Under the pieces are notes generated by a model. That model saw nothing but the letters and a program-made list of their open reading frames with translations, did no database searches and had not been told where the DNA came from. Positions 10,160 to 18,512 of a DNA stretch of 64,000 bases are shown piece after piece. This DNA is from Gelatoporia subvermispora B (Eukaryota; Basidiomycota; Agaricomycetes; Polyporales; Gelatoporiaceae). A program made the position numbers and the translations under genes. Position 1 is the first letter of the stretch; every line of letters starts with the position of its first letter. The stretch lies in the NCBI GenBank assembly GCA_000320605.2, contig KB445795.1, forward strand, positions 118,864 through 182,863. Reading direction: 5' to 3'.

Positions 10160-12136
10160 GTGGCCGTGACCCGATCATCATGAATGCGCCAGGCTTCATG
10201 CATGAGGATAAGCACAACCGATACCTCACGGATGAAGAGCTTGATTACATTCTGCGTACACAGGGCTGGTCCATCGTTACCCCTCCCCTGGCTGTGCACC
10301 TCTGGTTCGACCGCCAAAGCTCCCGGCTATGCCAATCACGGAGGTCGGATTCCACAGCCAGGAGGGCTCTGACGATACAGCAGGACTCGCGTCCGATCTG
10401 CCCACTGAAGTTCCGGGCGTAGTAAGCCTCTCGTTCTTCAAAGTGGAGGATGCGCAGTCCTTCGCCGAGATCCTGAAGGAGGAGTATAAGACGGAGGCTC
10501 GGAGCTATCCATGGATGAGATAAAGGAGCTTATGATTATACATTTATACTTGTGCTCCTCAAGATCAAGAACGGTACGTTTCCCATTCGCAAAAACTGCT
10601 TTGAGACCAGATCACCAACAAGGCTCATGAATTCGGTGTGAGTCTCTTCGACAAGATCCTCCCCTTGCTCATGAAGCGTACACTCGAGGACCAAGAGCGG
10701 TCATTGGTCATGTGCTATACAAGCTGGGTGACCTTGTCCAACTGTACGTACACAAGATTCTTGTTGTCATCGAGCCCCTGCTCATTAGTGAGGACTACTA
10801 TGCGCGTGTCTAGGGTCGCGAGGTTATCTCCAACCTCTGTAAGACCGCTGGTCTCATCCACATGATCTCCACCATGCGTCCCAATATCGACCACGCTGAC
10901 GAGTATGTGCGCAACACAACTGCCCGTGCGTTCTCCGTGGTCACTTCCGCTCTCGGTATCTCATCCCTACTTCCCTTCTTGAAGGCTATTTATAAAATTA
11001 AGAAGTCCTAGCAGGCTCGGCACACCGGCATTCGTATCGTGCAGCAGATTGCGATCATGATGGGCTGTGCTGTCCTACCCCACCTCCATAACCTTGTCGA
11101 CTGCATCTCACACGGTCTCTGGGACGAGCAGCAGATGGTCCGTACAATGGCTGCCCTGGCTCTTGCAGCTCTTGCTAAGGCAGCCGCACCGTACGGTATC
11201 GAGTCCCAACAATGTGCTCGGGCCGTTCTGAGTCAGAATTTGTCTCCACCGTGGCAAGAGTCTGGCGGCATTCCTGAAGCAATCGGCTTCATTCTACCTC
11301 TCATGGATCCCGAGTAAGTGTCCTACTACATCAAGGAAGTGGACATCATCCTCATTCGCGGATTCCGAACGACCAATGAAGAGATGAAGAAGATCGTGCT
11401 CAAGGTCGTCCAGCAGTGCGCCGCCACCGAGGGTGTCACTCCGCAGGATATCAAGCAGGACATCCTGCCGGACTTCTTCAAGGCGTTCTGGATTCGCCGT
11501 ATGGCGCTGATCGCAGGAATTACCGTCAGGTCGTCGAGACTACTGTTGAGCTGGCACAGAAGTCTGGAGTCGCGGAGATTGTTGGCAGGATCATTAGCGA
11601 TCTGCAGGATAAGGCCGAGCCGTACCGCAAGATGGTCATGGAGACAATCACGAAGGTCGTCGCATCGCTCAGCGTGTCCGATATCCACAAACGCTTGGAG
11701 CCTTGGAGGTCCGACTCGTTGACGGCGTTATCTACTCCTTTCAGGAACAGACTACGGAGGATCAGGTCATACTGGACGGTTTCGGTACTGTGGTGAACGC
11801 CCTTGATACGTGTTCACGATTTGTCTGTCTAGTCTTGGTGCTAACCTTCTTTTAGGCATTCGTGTCAAGCCATACAACAGATCCCGTCCACCATCCTTTG
11901 GCGCCTCAACAACGCGAGCGCAAAGGTACGCCAGCAGCCGGCTGACCTGACAACGCGATGTCGCCGGTCTCGGATGCGAAGACTCGATGCTCCACCTCAT
12001 GAACATCGCGGTCTCCCACGAGGCAGCAATGAAGAGCTACTGCAACGACGCCGCGCTCGAGGTCGAGCACTTCCCCGCAGTGCAGGTGCTTAACTCGCGC
12101 GGGGAGTACTCCGCATTGATGGGCGTGCTCCTGTGA
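10160..12136 (+). pseudogene. SF3B1: Copied and decayed SF3B1/HSH155 (U2 snRNP splicing factor) segment
   Basis: Translations in shifting frames match the HEAT-repeat protein SF3B1 in order: HNRYLTDEELD (10215), a PITEVGFHSQEGSD stretch (10330), DKILPLLM and LEDQER (10650-10700), [12 protein letters not shown] (10750), [13 protein letters not shown] (10905), [25 protein letters not shown] (about 11010-11080), PYGIES (11190), [20 protein letters not shown] (about 11379-11435), [20 protein letters not shown] (about 11508), [14 protein letters not shown] (about 11631), [22 protein letters not shown] (about 11742-11805) and ILWRLNNASAKVRQQ (about 11890). Then the sequence jumps to VAGLGCEDSMLHLMN (about 11960), which lies several hundred residues further on in SF3B1. 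In-frame stops at about 10812, 11009 and 11315, plus frameshifts, make it non-functional. The last 40 codons do not look like SF3B1. Confidence 0.85.
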
Positions 12137-13446
12137 CACTGGTGCCCGTTCGCAATGCGCATCCCCTGGTCACCTGAACTCATAGTACCTCGACACTGGC
12201 ATGGTAGCACTTGCATCTGCCTACCTAATCCGTGTGGAACTAAACTCAACATGCTAAACAGATGTCCGGTCTGCGCTACTTGGCCCTGTCATACACGAGC
12301 AAGGCGGCACGTATGGCGTGCATTGCCGAAGCTGAGTGATGTCCCGTGAGATTCTTGTGTGCCACTGGCATCTGTGCATCGTGTGTACATCGTGTTTGTC
12401 GGCTTCATGAGCCACAACACGTGACATCTATGCTCATCATTGGGGCTCTTTGTCCGAGCACAGTTGTGAAGACTGTCTACCGAGTGCGTCAAGCGAGAGA
12501 TCTTTGGTGCACCGACCTATATCCGCTGACAGCTCGGCAGTGTGCATTCAGAATCTCTATTGCCTTCATACTCATTTTGTTTGCGGCGCCACAGTCTTGC
12601 CGGTCTGTGCATGTCTGATGATCACACAGAAGGACATGGCCTTAGCGTGTCGAAATGCTTCGCTTCTCATTGCGACGGACATTAGTACCTTTGCACAGAA
12701 GATGCGCAAGGCCCATTGGCATGGGAGAATCAGATACAGCGATCAGATTGATGCGCAGCGTGCACAATTCTTGTGGAACTCTATGTGACATGACAGGTAT
12801 GAGATACACGTTATCTATTTCGGCGGGACCACATGACACTATGCCGCATGTCCGCCGCGTGCCTTCAAGAAGTCGCTGCGTACTGCAGACTTCGCAGCTT
12901 TGCTATCGGCAGCCTCTCACACCCTCGCACTGCCTACAATGCGGTTCGTACGCACCTCGGCTTCGCTGTCACCTTCGCTACTCTGACCACCATTCTAACA
13001 ACATCCTCGAAGCGCGTTCAGTATATGCCATGCTTGCTGCAGATTCTCTCAGCACCTGGCTCGGCATGCCACACCTTGTTCTTGGGCTATTCATGCATAG
13101 GTGCATTGTGGTGAATGTGTTTCGAACTTACGTCTATGCTCCTGGTACATGCAGTAAGCTTGTGTTTCGCAATTTAAATCAATGCAGACTTACTGACTAT
13201 ATTGACGAGGTTCTTAGATGCTTAATGTCCGCTGGAAACGAAGTTTCCTGTACGGAGGACGGTAGTCGGCCCGTCGTCGGCCTATACACAATCGGGTACG
13301 GACTGCGTCATTGTACTTTGTGCGGGTCAGCAACTCTGAACGCTGCTAGCTTGGCATCTTAGCCCCTCAAGAGTCAACACCCTTAAGATGCTCTCATCTT
13401 TCAAATCTCCCCCCACAATCCCCATTGCCCAATCTCTCTTTCAATC
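12137..13446. other. No supported gene inside the Plavaka element
   Basis: Several open frames of 60-235 codons overlap here on the + strand, the longest at 12655-13362. None shows a recognisable domain, a consistent exon pattern or matching blocks between frames. It may hold further decayed host-gene copies like the one just upstream. Confidence 0.4.
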
Positions 13447-15317
13447 ATGGCTCAGACACCTCTCGGCATCAATCTCTTTCCTCCTGCAACGAGCACACCA
13501 GCGGAGCTGTTTGCAGCACTCAAGGCATATCGAGATGTACGTTTATGAGATTATAGCTTTGTACTGTGCTGAACGGGCGTCGAATATACATCGTGCCAGG
13601 CGTTATCGGCATCGCAGATGCGATGCGACATGATTAGACGCGAGAATGATGTGCTCAAAGAGAAGGTCGATCAGCTCGAGCGACAGATCAAGCACTTGTC
13701 CGCGTCGAACTCCTCGGGCTCTGATCGTGGCCGTGCCCGCACCCGCAAACTTGGGCGAGCCATGAGTTCCATGGATGACGAGCATGTACTTACCCTGCAG
13801 GCATTCGCGCGGCAGTTCACAGTGATGGTTCATCCATGGCTCGACGCTCAGTGGTACCAAATTGATCCCATGTTGCTAAGCCTTTCGGCCCTTACTGATG
13901 CGAAGGCGGTCGTCGCGAATGCGTTTGTTGGTGCTCGTCTGGATGCTGAGCAACCAGCGACACGTGCAGATTACGCGGATGCTCTGCAAATCCACGTGAT
14001 GGGTGAATTCTACAGAATGCTGCCCGCCGTGTTCCGTGAGAAGAACCGTGTTCAACTTACAACATTTGCTCAAGTGGTCAGTACTACAGCTACTCGTTTG
14101 TTTTCATTATACTCACCTCAGCTTTTCTCTCTAGTTCAGCGAGGCTAGCAGCCAACAGAAGTCCAACAATGTGCATGGCTGCCGCGGTGTGGCGCATAGA
14201 ATCTGGAAGGACATCGACCATGATTGGTTCATGACTAAGAAATCCACGAGCGATCGCATTGTGCGTGCTGTACTCGGACCATATACCGAAAGGAATGGCA
14301 AGGGCCGTTTCTCTCGGTTCCCGCCTCTCTTCTATCCGGACCGCAAGAAGGTCGATGACGTCAATAAACTCTTTCTCAATCGCGAGTTGCCTCGGGTGCG
14401 TTCCGTTCTACTAGCTATCAAACAACGTAGCGTGTTCTGGGCTAATCTTGTCGAATGTAGTTACTATGTTTCATCTTATTCTCAAACTCCGGGCTATCTG
14501 GGAAGAAGGCCACGAAGGCGACAACAGGGAAAATGTGGGGTATAAAGAAGCTCACTCCCGGTTCAATTGCTTATACATTAATCCTGGTGAGCCATCTGAT
14601 CTTCTACTAATATATGTCGAGCTAACGAGAAGTAATTTGTAAGGCGCGACATCTGTTTTCCCCGGACAATGTCTTCGGCGAGTCTGCCGAGTACATTCCA
14701 TACATGGCGGACTTTAACATCTACCGGTCAATACTCGAATGTGAGACGCCGGCGACAGAGGAGGTTTTCAAGCTCTGGACGCCGATTGTCTTTGGTGGAA
14801 CCCCATCGGAGTCTGACCACGAGTATATCGACATTGGCGGCGGCTCAGATGAGTATTCTAGTGTTGAGGACTACGCTCAACATTTCCGCGGAGCTCCCGT
14901 GTCACAGAGTATCGCTAACTCCGGGAATGACAATGCCGACGCGGACGTATCCGACGCAGCCCCAGAACACGCCCACACACCTGGTGTTCAAACTTCGACC
15001 GACTTTGCACTCCCTGTCGCGCAGGCGACCACTTCTCTGGCAAACTTGGGTTTAGCTTCTGAGCCAGTGCTGATGAGTGGTACGTCTGATTGACGTTGTC
15101 AACAAGCTCAAAGCTAAACTAATAATCTACTACAGTTCCGGGCAGCTCTAATACCGGAGAGCAAGTCCAGGATGCTCCGGGATTCGGCAGCGAAGGTCAG
15201 GAAGAAGACCTTCCGGTTGCAGTGCCGAGACGGCCTGGGCGGGGACGGGGCCGAGGACGTGGAGCAGCTCGTGCTGCACCAATTATGGAACGGCCTCGGC
15301 GAAGTAAACGCACATAG
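13447..15317 (+). CDS. Passenger gene of the Plavaka element, DUF6698-like
   Basis: Spliced gene, intact where I can follow it. Exon 1 (13447-13536) encodes MAQTPLGINLFPP. Exon 2 (13600-14076) contains a coiled-coil (RRENDVLKEKVDQLERQIK) followed by a helical domain. Exon 3 starts at 14135 and reaches RFPPLFYPDRKKVDDVNKLF (about 14313-14370). An exon from about 14643 contains ARHLFSPDNVF and MADFNIYRSIL. The last exon (about 15136-15317) ends in GRGRGRGRG and RRSKRT, a basic AT-hook-like tail. The PLFYPD, SPD..F and DF.YY/YR blocks and their spacing resemble the DUF6698 family of Agaricomycetes, recalled from memory, function unknown. The splice pattern at 14400-14640 is unresolved. The basic tail suggests nucleic-acid binding. 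It may be element-encoded or captured host cargo. Confidence 0.62.
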
Positions 15318-15599
15318 TGAGCTGGTCCGTTAGGTATCCTCGTTCGTGTACACTGGCTTCTCCCACATTGCGGTACGCGTCATGTAGTACCGCGGTTCCA
15401 TTATGATATAGTACTCCCTGGTGGAGTGGTTAGCTGTTAGTTTGTATTAATTATTCCGTTGCCGCGGTGACTCGTAGTTCTCGAAAGGCGTGGTTCGAAT
15501 CCTTGAGTTGTAGAGTGTTTAAATTTTTATATAACCAGCTGTTAATAACGTCTGTTGAGGTGTTCCCATCTAAGAATGCCTTATTATGGGGTGCAGCCA

Positions 15600-15897
15600 T
15601 CGTCAGATTCGGCGCCGTCTGAAAATGGCTGAAAATGGCTGAAAATGTGGCGTCTGATAAGTGCATGTGGGGTAATTGTGGCGAGCTTTGTGACGCCGCC
15701 TGAACCATACTCATAAGGCGTTGTGACGCTCGGTCATTGCAAAGGCTAATAAGGCGCCGCCTGAAAACGCCTTCTGAGGCCTTAGATACCCATGTACTTA
15801 TGAGAGCCTTACAAGCAGTCGCATTATTAAGACTCGCGTATCTTATCATGGACATCTCCTGATAAGGGCCTTATGTCACCTTTTCAGACACGTTCCC
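15600..15897 (+). repeat. Subterminal repeats of the Plavaka element
   Basis: The unit GGCG(CCG)(T/C)CTGAAAA or GATAAG recurs several times. A 10-bp unit, GCTGAAAATG, is repeated three times in tandem at about 15623-15650. CTCATAAGGCG, TAATAAGGCGCCGCCTGAAAA and CTGATAAGGGCCTTATG follow. The left end has related GATAAGG and TTATGT motifs. Subterminal repeats of this kind bind transposase in EnSpm-like elements. Confidence 0.6.
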
Positions 15898-15908
15898 GTT
15901 GTCCGACA
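15898..15908 (-). repeat. Right terminal inverted repeat of the Plavaka element
   Basis: GTTGTCCGACA is the inverted partner of 5077-5087 with one mismatch. It is followed by GT (15909-15910), the second copy of the target duplication, and then by the resumed RNase H-integrase coding sequence of the retrotransposon. Confidence 0.8.
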
Positions 15909-15910
15909 GT

Positions 15911-17540
15911 GGTCGCCGATGGACTCAGCCGGAGCCGTGAAGGACTGCCCCGAACGAATGCTGATGGTAGTGCATGGTCGGTATGCGAGGATTGGGAATC
16001 CGAGGCTGGGCTGGTCAATGACCTGTTCCTGCTGGAAGAGGTGAGTGCATTACCCACACACCCGCTGATAGCCCGCTTCCAGGAGGAGCCGCTATTCCGC
16101 GAGGTGGTCGAAGCTATACTCGATCTCGACAGCGGGGACACTGACCCGGCGGCTCGGCGGCGCGCAGCACACCGAGCGTCGCAGTACGTGATCGACCAGG
16201 GTAAGTTGTGGAAGCTGTTCGGCGGCCCACGGAACCGCGCGCGCTCGCGCGTCGAATGCGTAACCCGAACGGAAGCTATTGACCTTGCGCGCGAGCAGCA
16301 TGCCTCCGGTGGCCACTGGGGCCGCGACGCAGTGAAGATCGCGCTCATGGACCGCATATGGAGCCCTCACCTAGACCGGTCCATCCTGACAGCCATCGGG
16401 GAATGCGGGCAGTGCAAGAACTTTGGCCCGACATCACTGCACGCGCTCCTGAGCCCCATCACACGTCGACGTCCATTCGAGCTCTTTGTGGCGGACTATT
16501 TGACGCTCCCCCGCGGAAAGGGCGGGTTCCACACCGTTCTGCTCATCGTCGACGTCTTTTCGCGCTACGTGTGGGGGTTCCAGTACCGGACCGCCGGCAC
16601 GTCCAAAACCACGAATGACGGCCTGCGCCAGATATGCGATCTGTTCATGGCTCCGGAGACCTTCATGACCGACGGCGGACGGCACTTTAACAGTGCACAG
16701 GTGCGTGATTTCTGCGACTCGCGGAACATTCAACCGCATGTAGTATCGGCGTACGCGCCGTGGATCAACGGCTTGGTTGAGGGAACCAACAAGCTGTTGC
16801 TCCACGTGTTGAAACGTGCATGTGCTCCGGAACTAGGAGAGGATGGATGGGCTGACGGCGACTGGACATCGCTGCCTAACACATGGCCAGACTACTTCGG
16901 CTCATCCATCCTCAGCCTTAATCAGCGTATCTTGCCATCGCTCCAGTTTTCTCCGAAGGAGCTGCTTCTGGGACTGGCGGTAAACTCCCACCCCACGCCA
17001 CTAGCCGAAATGGTGATAGAACCCTCGGATGGCGAGGTGCGGGTGCACATGGCATATGCCGCGCAACAGCGCCTGGACGGCGCGGCGGCTTCTGCCGCAC
17101 ATGCGGCACGTCGGAAGCAGACATTTGACCGCCGAGTGTCTGGAAGCCGTGCGGGAGAGGTCGTGTTCACACCGGGAGACCTAGTCCAGGTCTACCGTAG
17201 TGATCTAGACTATACCTTTCGGGCGGACAGGAAGCTTCTGCCGAAATGGTCTACCCCAAGGAGGGTAACCGAGCGCTTGCTCAATTCATATAGATTGGCG
17301 ACGCTTGAGAGCGTGCCAATCGAAGGAAAGTTCCATGCTCGACGACTGCGTCGCTTCACTCCACGCCCTGGCACTAAACTAGCATTGGAGCACGCCCGCT
17401 TCTTGGCAACGCTCCCTCACGTCCTGGACAGCAGCCAGAAATCAGATGAGTCCTCCGTAGCCGCGACTGAATGCGCCTCAGCAGCGCCCCAGACCATGGA
17501 CGGGGGACCTGATGGCACTAGCGTTGTCCCCAACGCTTAG
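15911..17540 (+). pseudogene. pol: Pol, 3' part: RNase H tail and integrase of the Ty3 element
   Basis: Continues in frame from 5076 with VADGLSR, the end of RNase H. The integrase has an HHCC zinc region (QHASGGHWGRD ... GECGQCKNF, about 16290-16425) and a DDE core: D in FVADYLTL (about 16491), D in FMTDGGRHFN (about 16670) and E in INGLVEGTNKLL (about 16780). A C-terminal GPY/F-type module (LLPKWSTPRRV, about 17235) binds DNA nonspecifically. No chromodomain is seen after it. The reading frame itself is undamaged. It is cut off from its start only by the nested transposon, and would in any case be read as part of Gag-Pol. Confidence 0.88.
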
Positions 17541-17608
17541 CGCTATTACGTCCCTCATCCTAGCGTGGATTGCTGCTGACGGGCGTGGACCAAGGTTCAC
17601 TGCTTGAA

Positions 17609-18289
17609 ATGCCTTATTATAGTTCCCTGGCCATTGGTGTCACCATGCCGCATACATTGCACACCCCGATCCTTCACCGCAAACCATCCTCCTTGATCAT
17701 ATCATTCGAACACCTCACAGCCACGTCGCGCCCCAACACCCCACCCTTGACGGGAATGTTGCTGGAACCGCCCCCAGAGTCCGCGATGGCAACTCTTCTT
17801 CGTCTTAGGCAACAGTGGAACGCTGTCCATGCACTTCGCCGTGGTTCAACGGCCTTTGGCCAGCGCATGACCTGGACGGTCACATCGGAACCCCGCGTCA
17901 AAATTCAGGAGGGCGGACTGATTGTCCTCGTCGACGAGGAGGATTCGCGTAGCGTGGCATTGTCGGCGAGCGTCACGCGGGTCTGGAAACGCGAGCAGTT
18001 CTGGACGGTGTTTTACGCGGAAGGGGCACACCTGGGCGGTATTTATCTACAGGTGCCCCACGAGTGGGTTCACATGCCGTGGTACTACCGCGGCCCATTA
18101 GCACGCCTCCTCCAGACCCTTGACCACACCATCCCACCTGTGCCGGCCAATCGCAACACAGCAGCGCGCCTTGCTCAGGTCCGGCGTTCGCGGCACGTGT
18201 CCGACACGTCACTTGAGCCCGCCACCGCGATCCCACACGCCATCACGCCGTCACCTTCCTTTTCCTCTGTGGACCCGACCGAGATGTGA
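17609..18289 (+). CDS. ORF3 of the Ty3 element, function unknown
   Basis: A 226-codon frame starts at ATG 17609, 68 nt after the pol stop, and ends 52 nt before the 3' LTR. It is as long as a small structural gene and has no stops. It contains RLRQQWNAVHALRRG, a beta-rich middle (EEDSRSVALSASVTRVWK...FWTVFYAEG) and a Ser/Pro-rich C-terminus. No signal peptide or membrane segment is present, so it is not an envelope-type protein. I recognise no domain. The position, downstream of integrase on the same transcript, would need reinitiation, a spliced mRNA or a separate promoter. It could also be a remnant of a longer Gag-Pol tail. Confidence 0.55.
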   Translation: MPYYSSLAIGVTMPHTLHTPILHRKPSSLIISFEHLTATSRPNTPPLTGMLLEPPPESAMATLLRLRQQWNAVHALRRGSTAFGQRMTWTVTSEPRVKIQEGGLIVLVDEEDSRSVALSASVTRVWKREQFWTVFYAEGAHLGGIYLQVPHEWVHMPWYYRGPLARLLQTLDHTIPPVPANRNTAARLAQVRRSRHVSDTSLEPATAIPHAITPSPSFSSVDPTEM

Positions 18290-18329
18290 GGACGAGGGGC
18301 GCCGCGGTGAGGACGCCGCGGTCATTTTT

Positions 18330-18341
18330 GAGGGGGGCACA
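18330..18341 (+). other. Polypurine tract before the 3' LTR
   Basis: GAGGGGGGCACA, preceded by a T run, abuts the first base of the 3' LTR. This is the expected place and composition for the plus-strand primer of an LTR retrotransposon. Confidence 0.75.
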
Positions 18342-18512
18342 TGGAGTAGGAGCGCTGGGAGAGGGAGCGAGGGCGAGGGAGTAGCAGATTAGTCAGCGGA
18401 TGAGTCAGCGAGGCGAGCGCCCAGAGTAGGACGAGGACTGCGTATGTAGCAGGGGCACATCATCATCGATCAGAGCTGTTCCACGAGAGTCCATCGCCCC
18501 CTGGCTACTCCA
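18342..18512 (+). repeat. 3' LTR, 171 bp
   Basis: It matches 552-722 without a difference that I can see, and is followed by GCGT, the second copy of the 4-bp target duplication. Confidence 0.92.

Larger units (their letters stand above)
5077..15908 (+). mobile_element. Plavaka (KDZ/EnSpm-like) DNA transposon nested in the retrotransposon
   Basis: The left end reads TGTCCGACAAC; the right end, reverse-complemented, reads TGTCGGACAAC, an 11-bp inverted repeat with one mismatch. Both flanks carry GT (5075-5076 and 15909-15910), a 2-bp target duplication as in EnSpm/CACTA-like elements. Joining 5076 to 15911 restores the RNase H-integrase linker NVVADGLSR in frame. Both ends share subterminal motifs (CTGATAAGG, CATGATAAG). 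Contents: a spliced Plavaka transposase, a decayed SF3B1 segment, and a DUF6698-like passenger gene. All cargo reads on the + strand. Confidence 0.88.
552..18512 (+). mobile_element. Ty3-type LTR retrotransposon, interrupted by a nested DNA transposon
   Basis: Two direct repeats of 171 bp (552-722 and 18342-18512) bound the element. Each starts TGGAGTAG and ends CTACTCCA, and a 4-bp GCGT duplication flanks the pair. Inside, in order, are a candidate primer-binding site, gag, a -1 frameshift signal, protease, reverse transcriptase, RNase H, integrase, a third ORF and a polypurine tract. The RT-RNase H-integrase order places it with Ty3 (Metaviridae-type) rather than Copia. Removing the DNA transposon at 5077-15908 leaves an element of about 7.1 kb. 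The LTRs look identical by eye, so insertion was recent, and the nested transposon is younger still. Pol carries two in-frame stops, so this copy is probably not autonomous. Confidence 0.93.

Noticed and set aside
15415..15515. tRNA-like sequence with a perfect B-box-like GGTTCGAATCC and a GGAGTGGTTAGC A-box-like stretch
   Set aside because: The T-stem arms (CGTGG and CCTTG) do not pair and no acceptor stem closes, so this is at best a decayed tRNA-derived sequence inside the transposon.
15451..15855. 134-codon minus-strand ORF
   Set aside because: It lies across the subterminal repeats of the Plavaka element; the frame is open because of the repeated motif, and no domain is seen.
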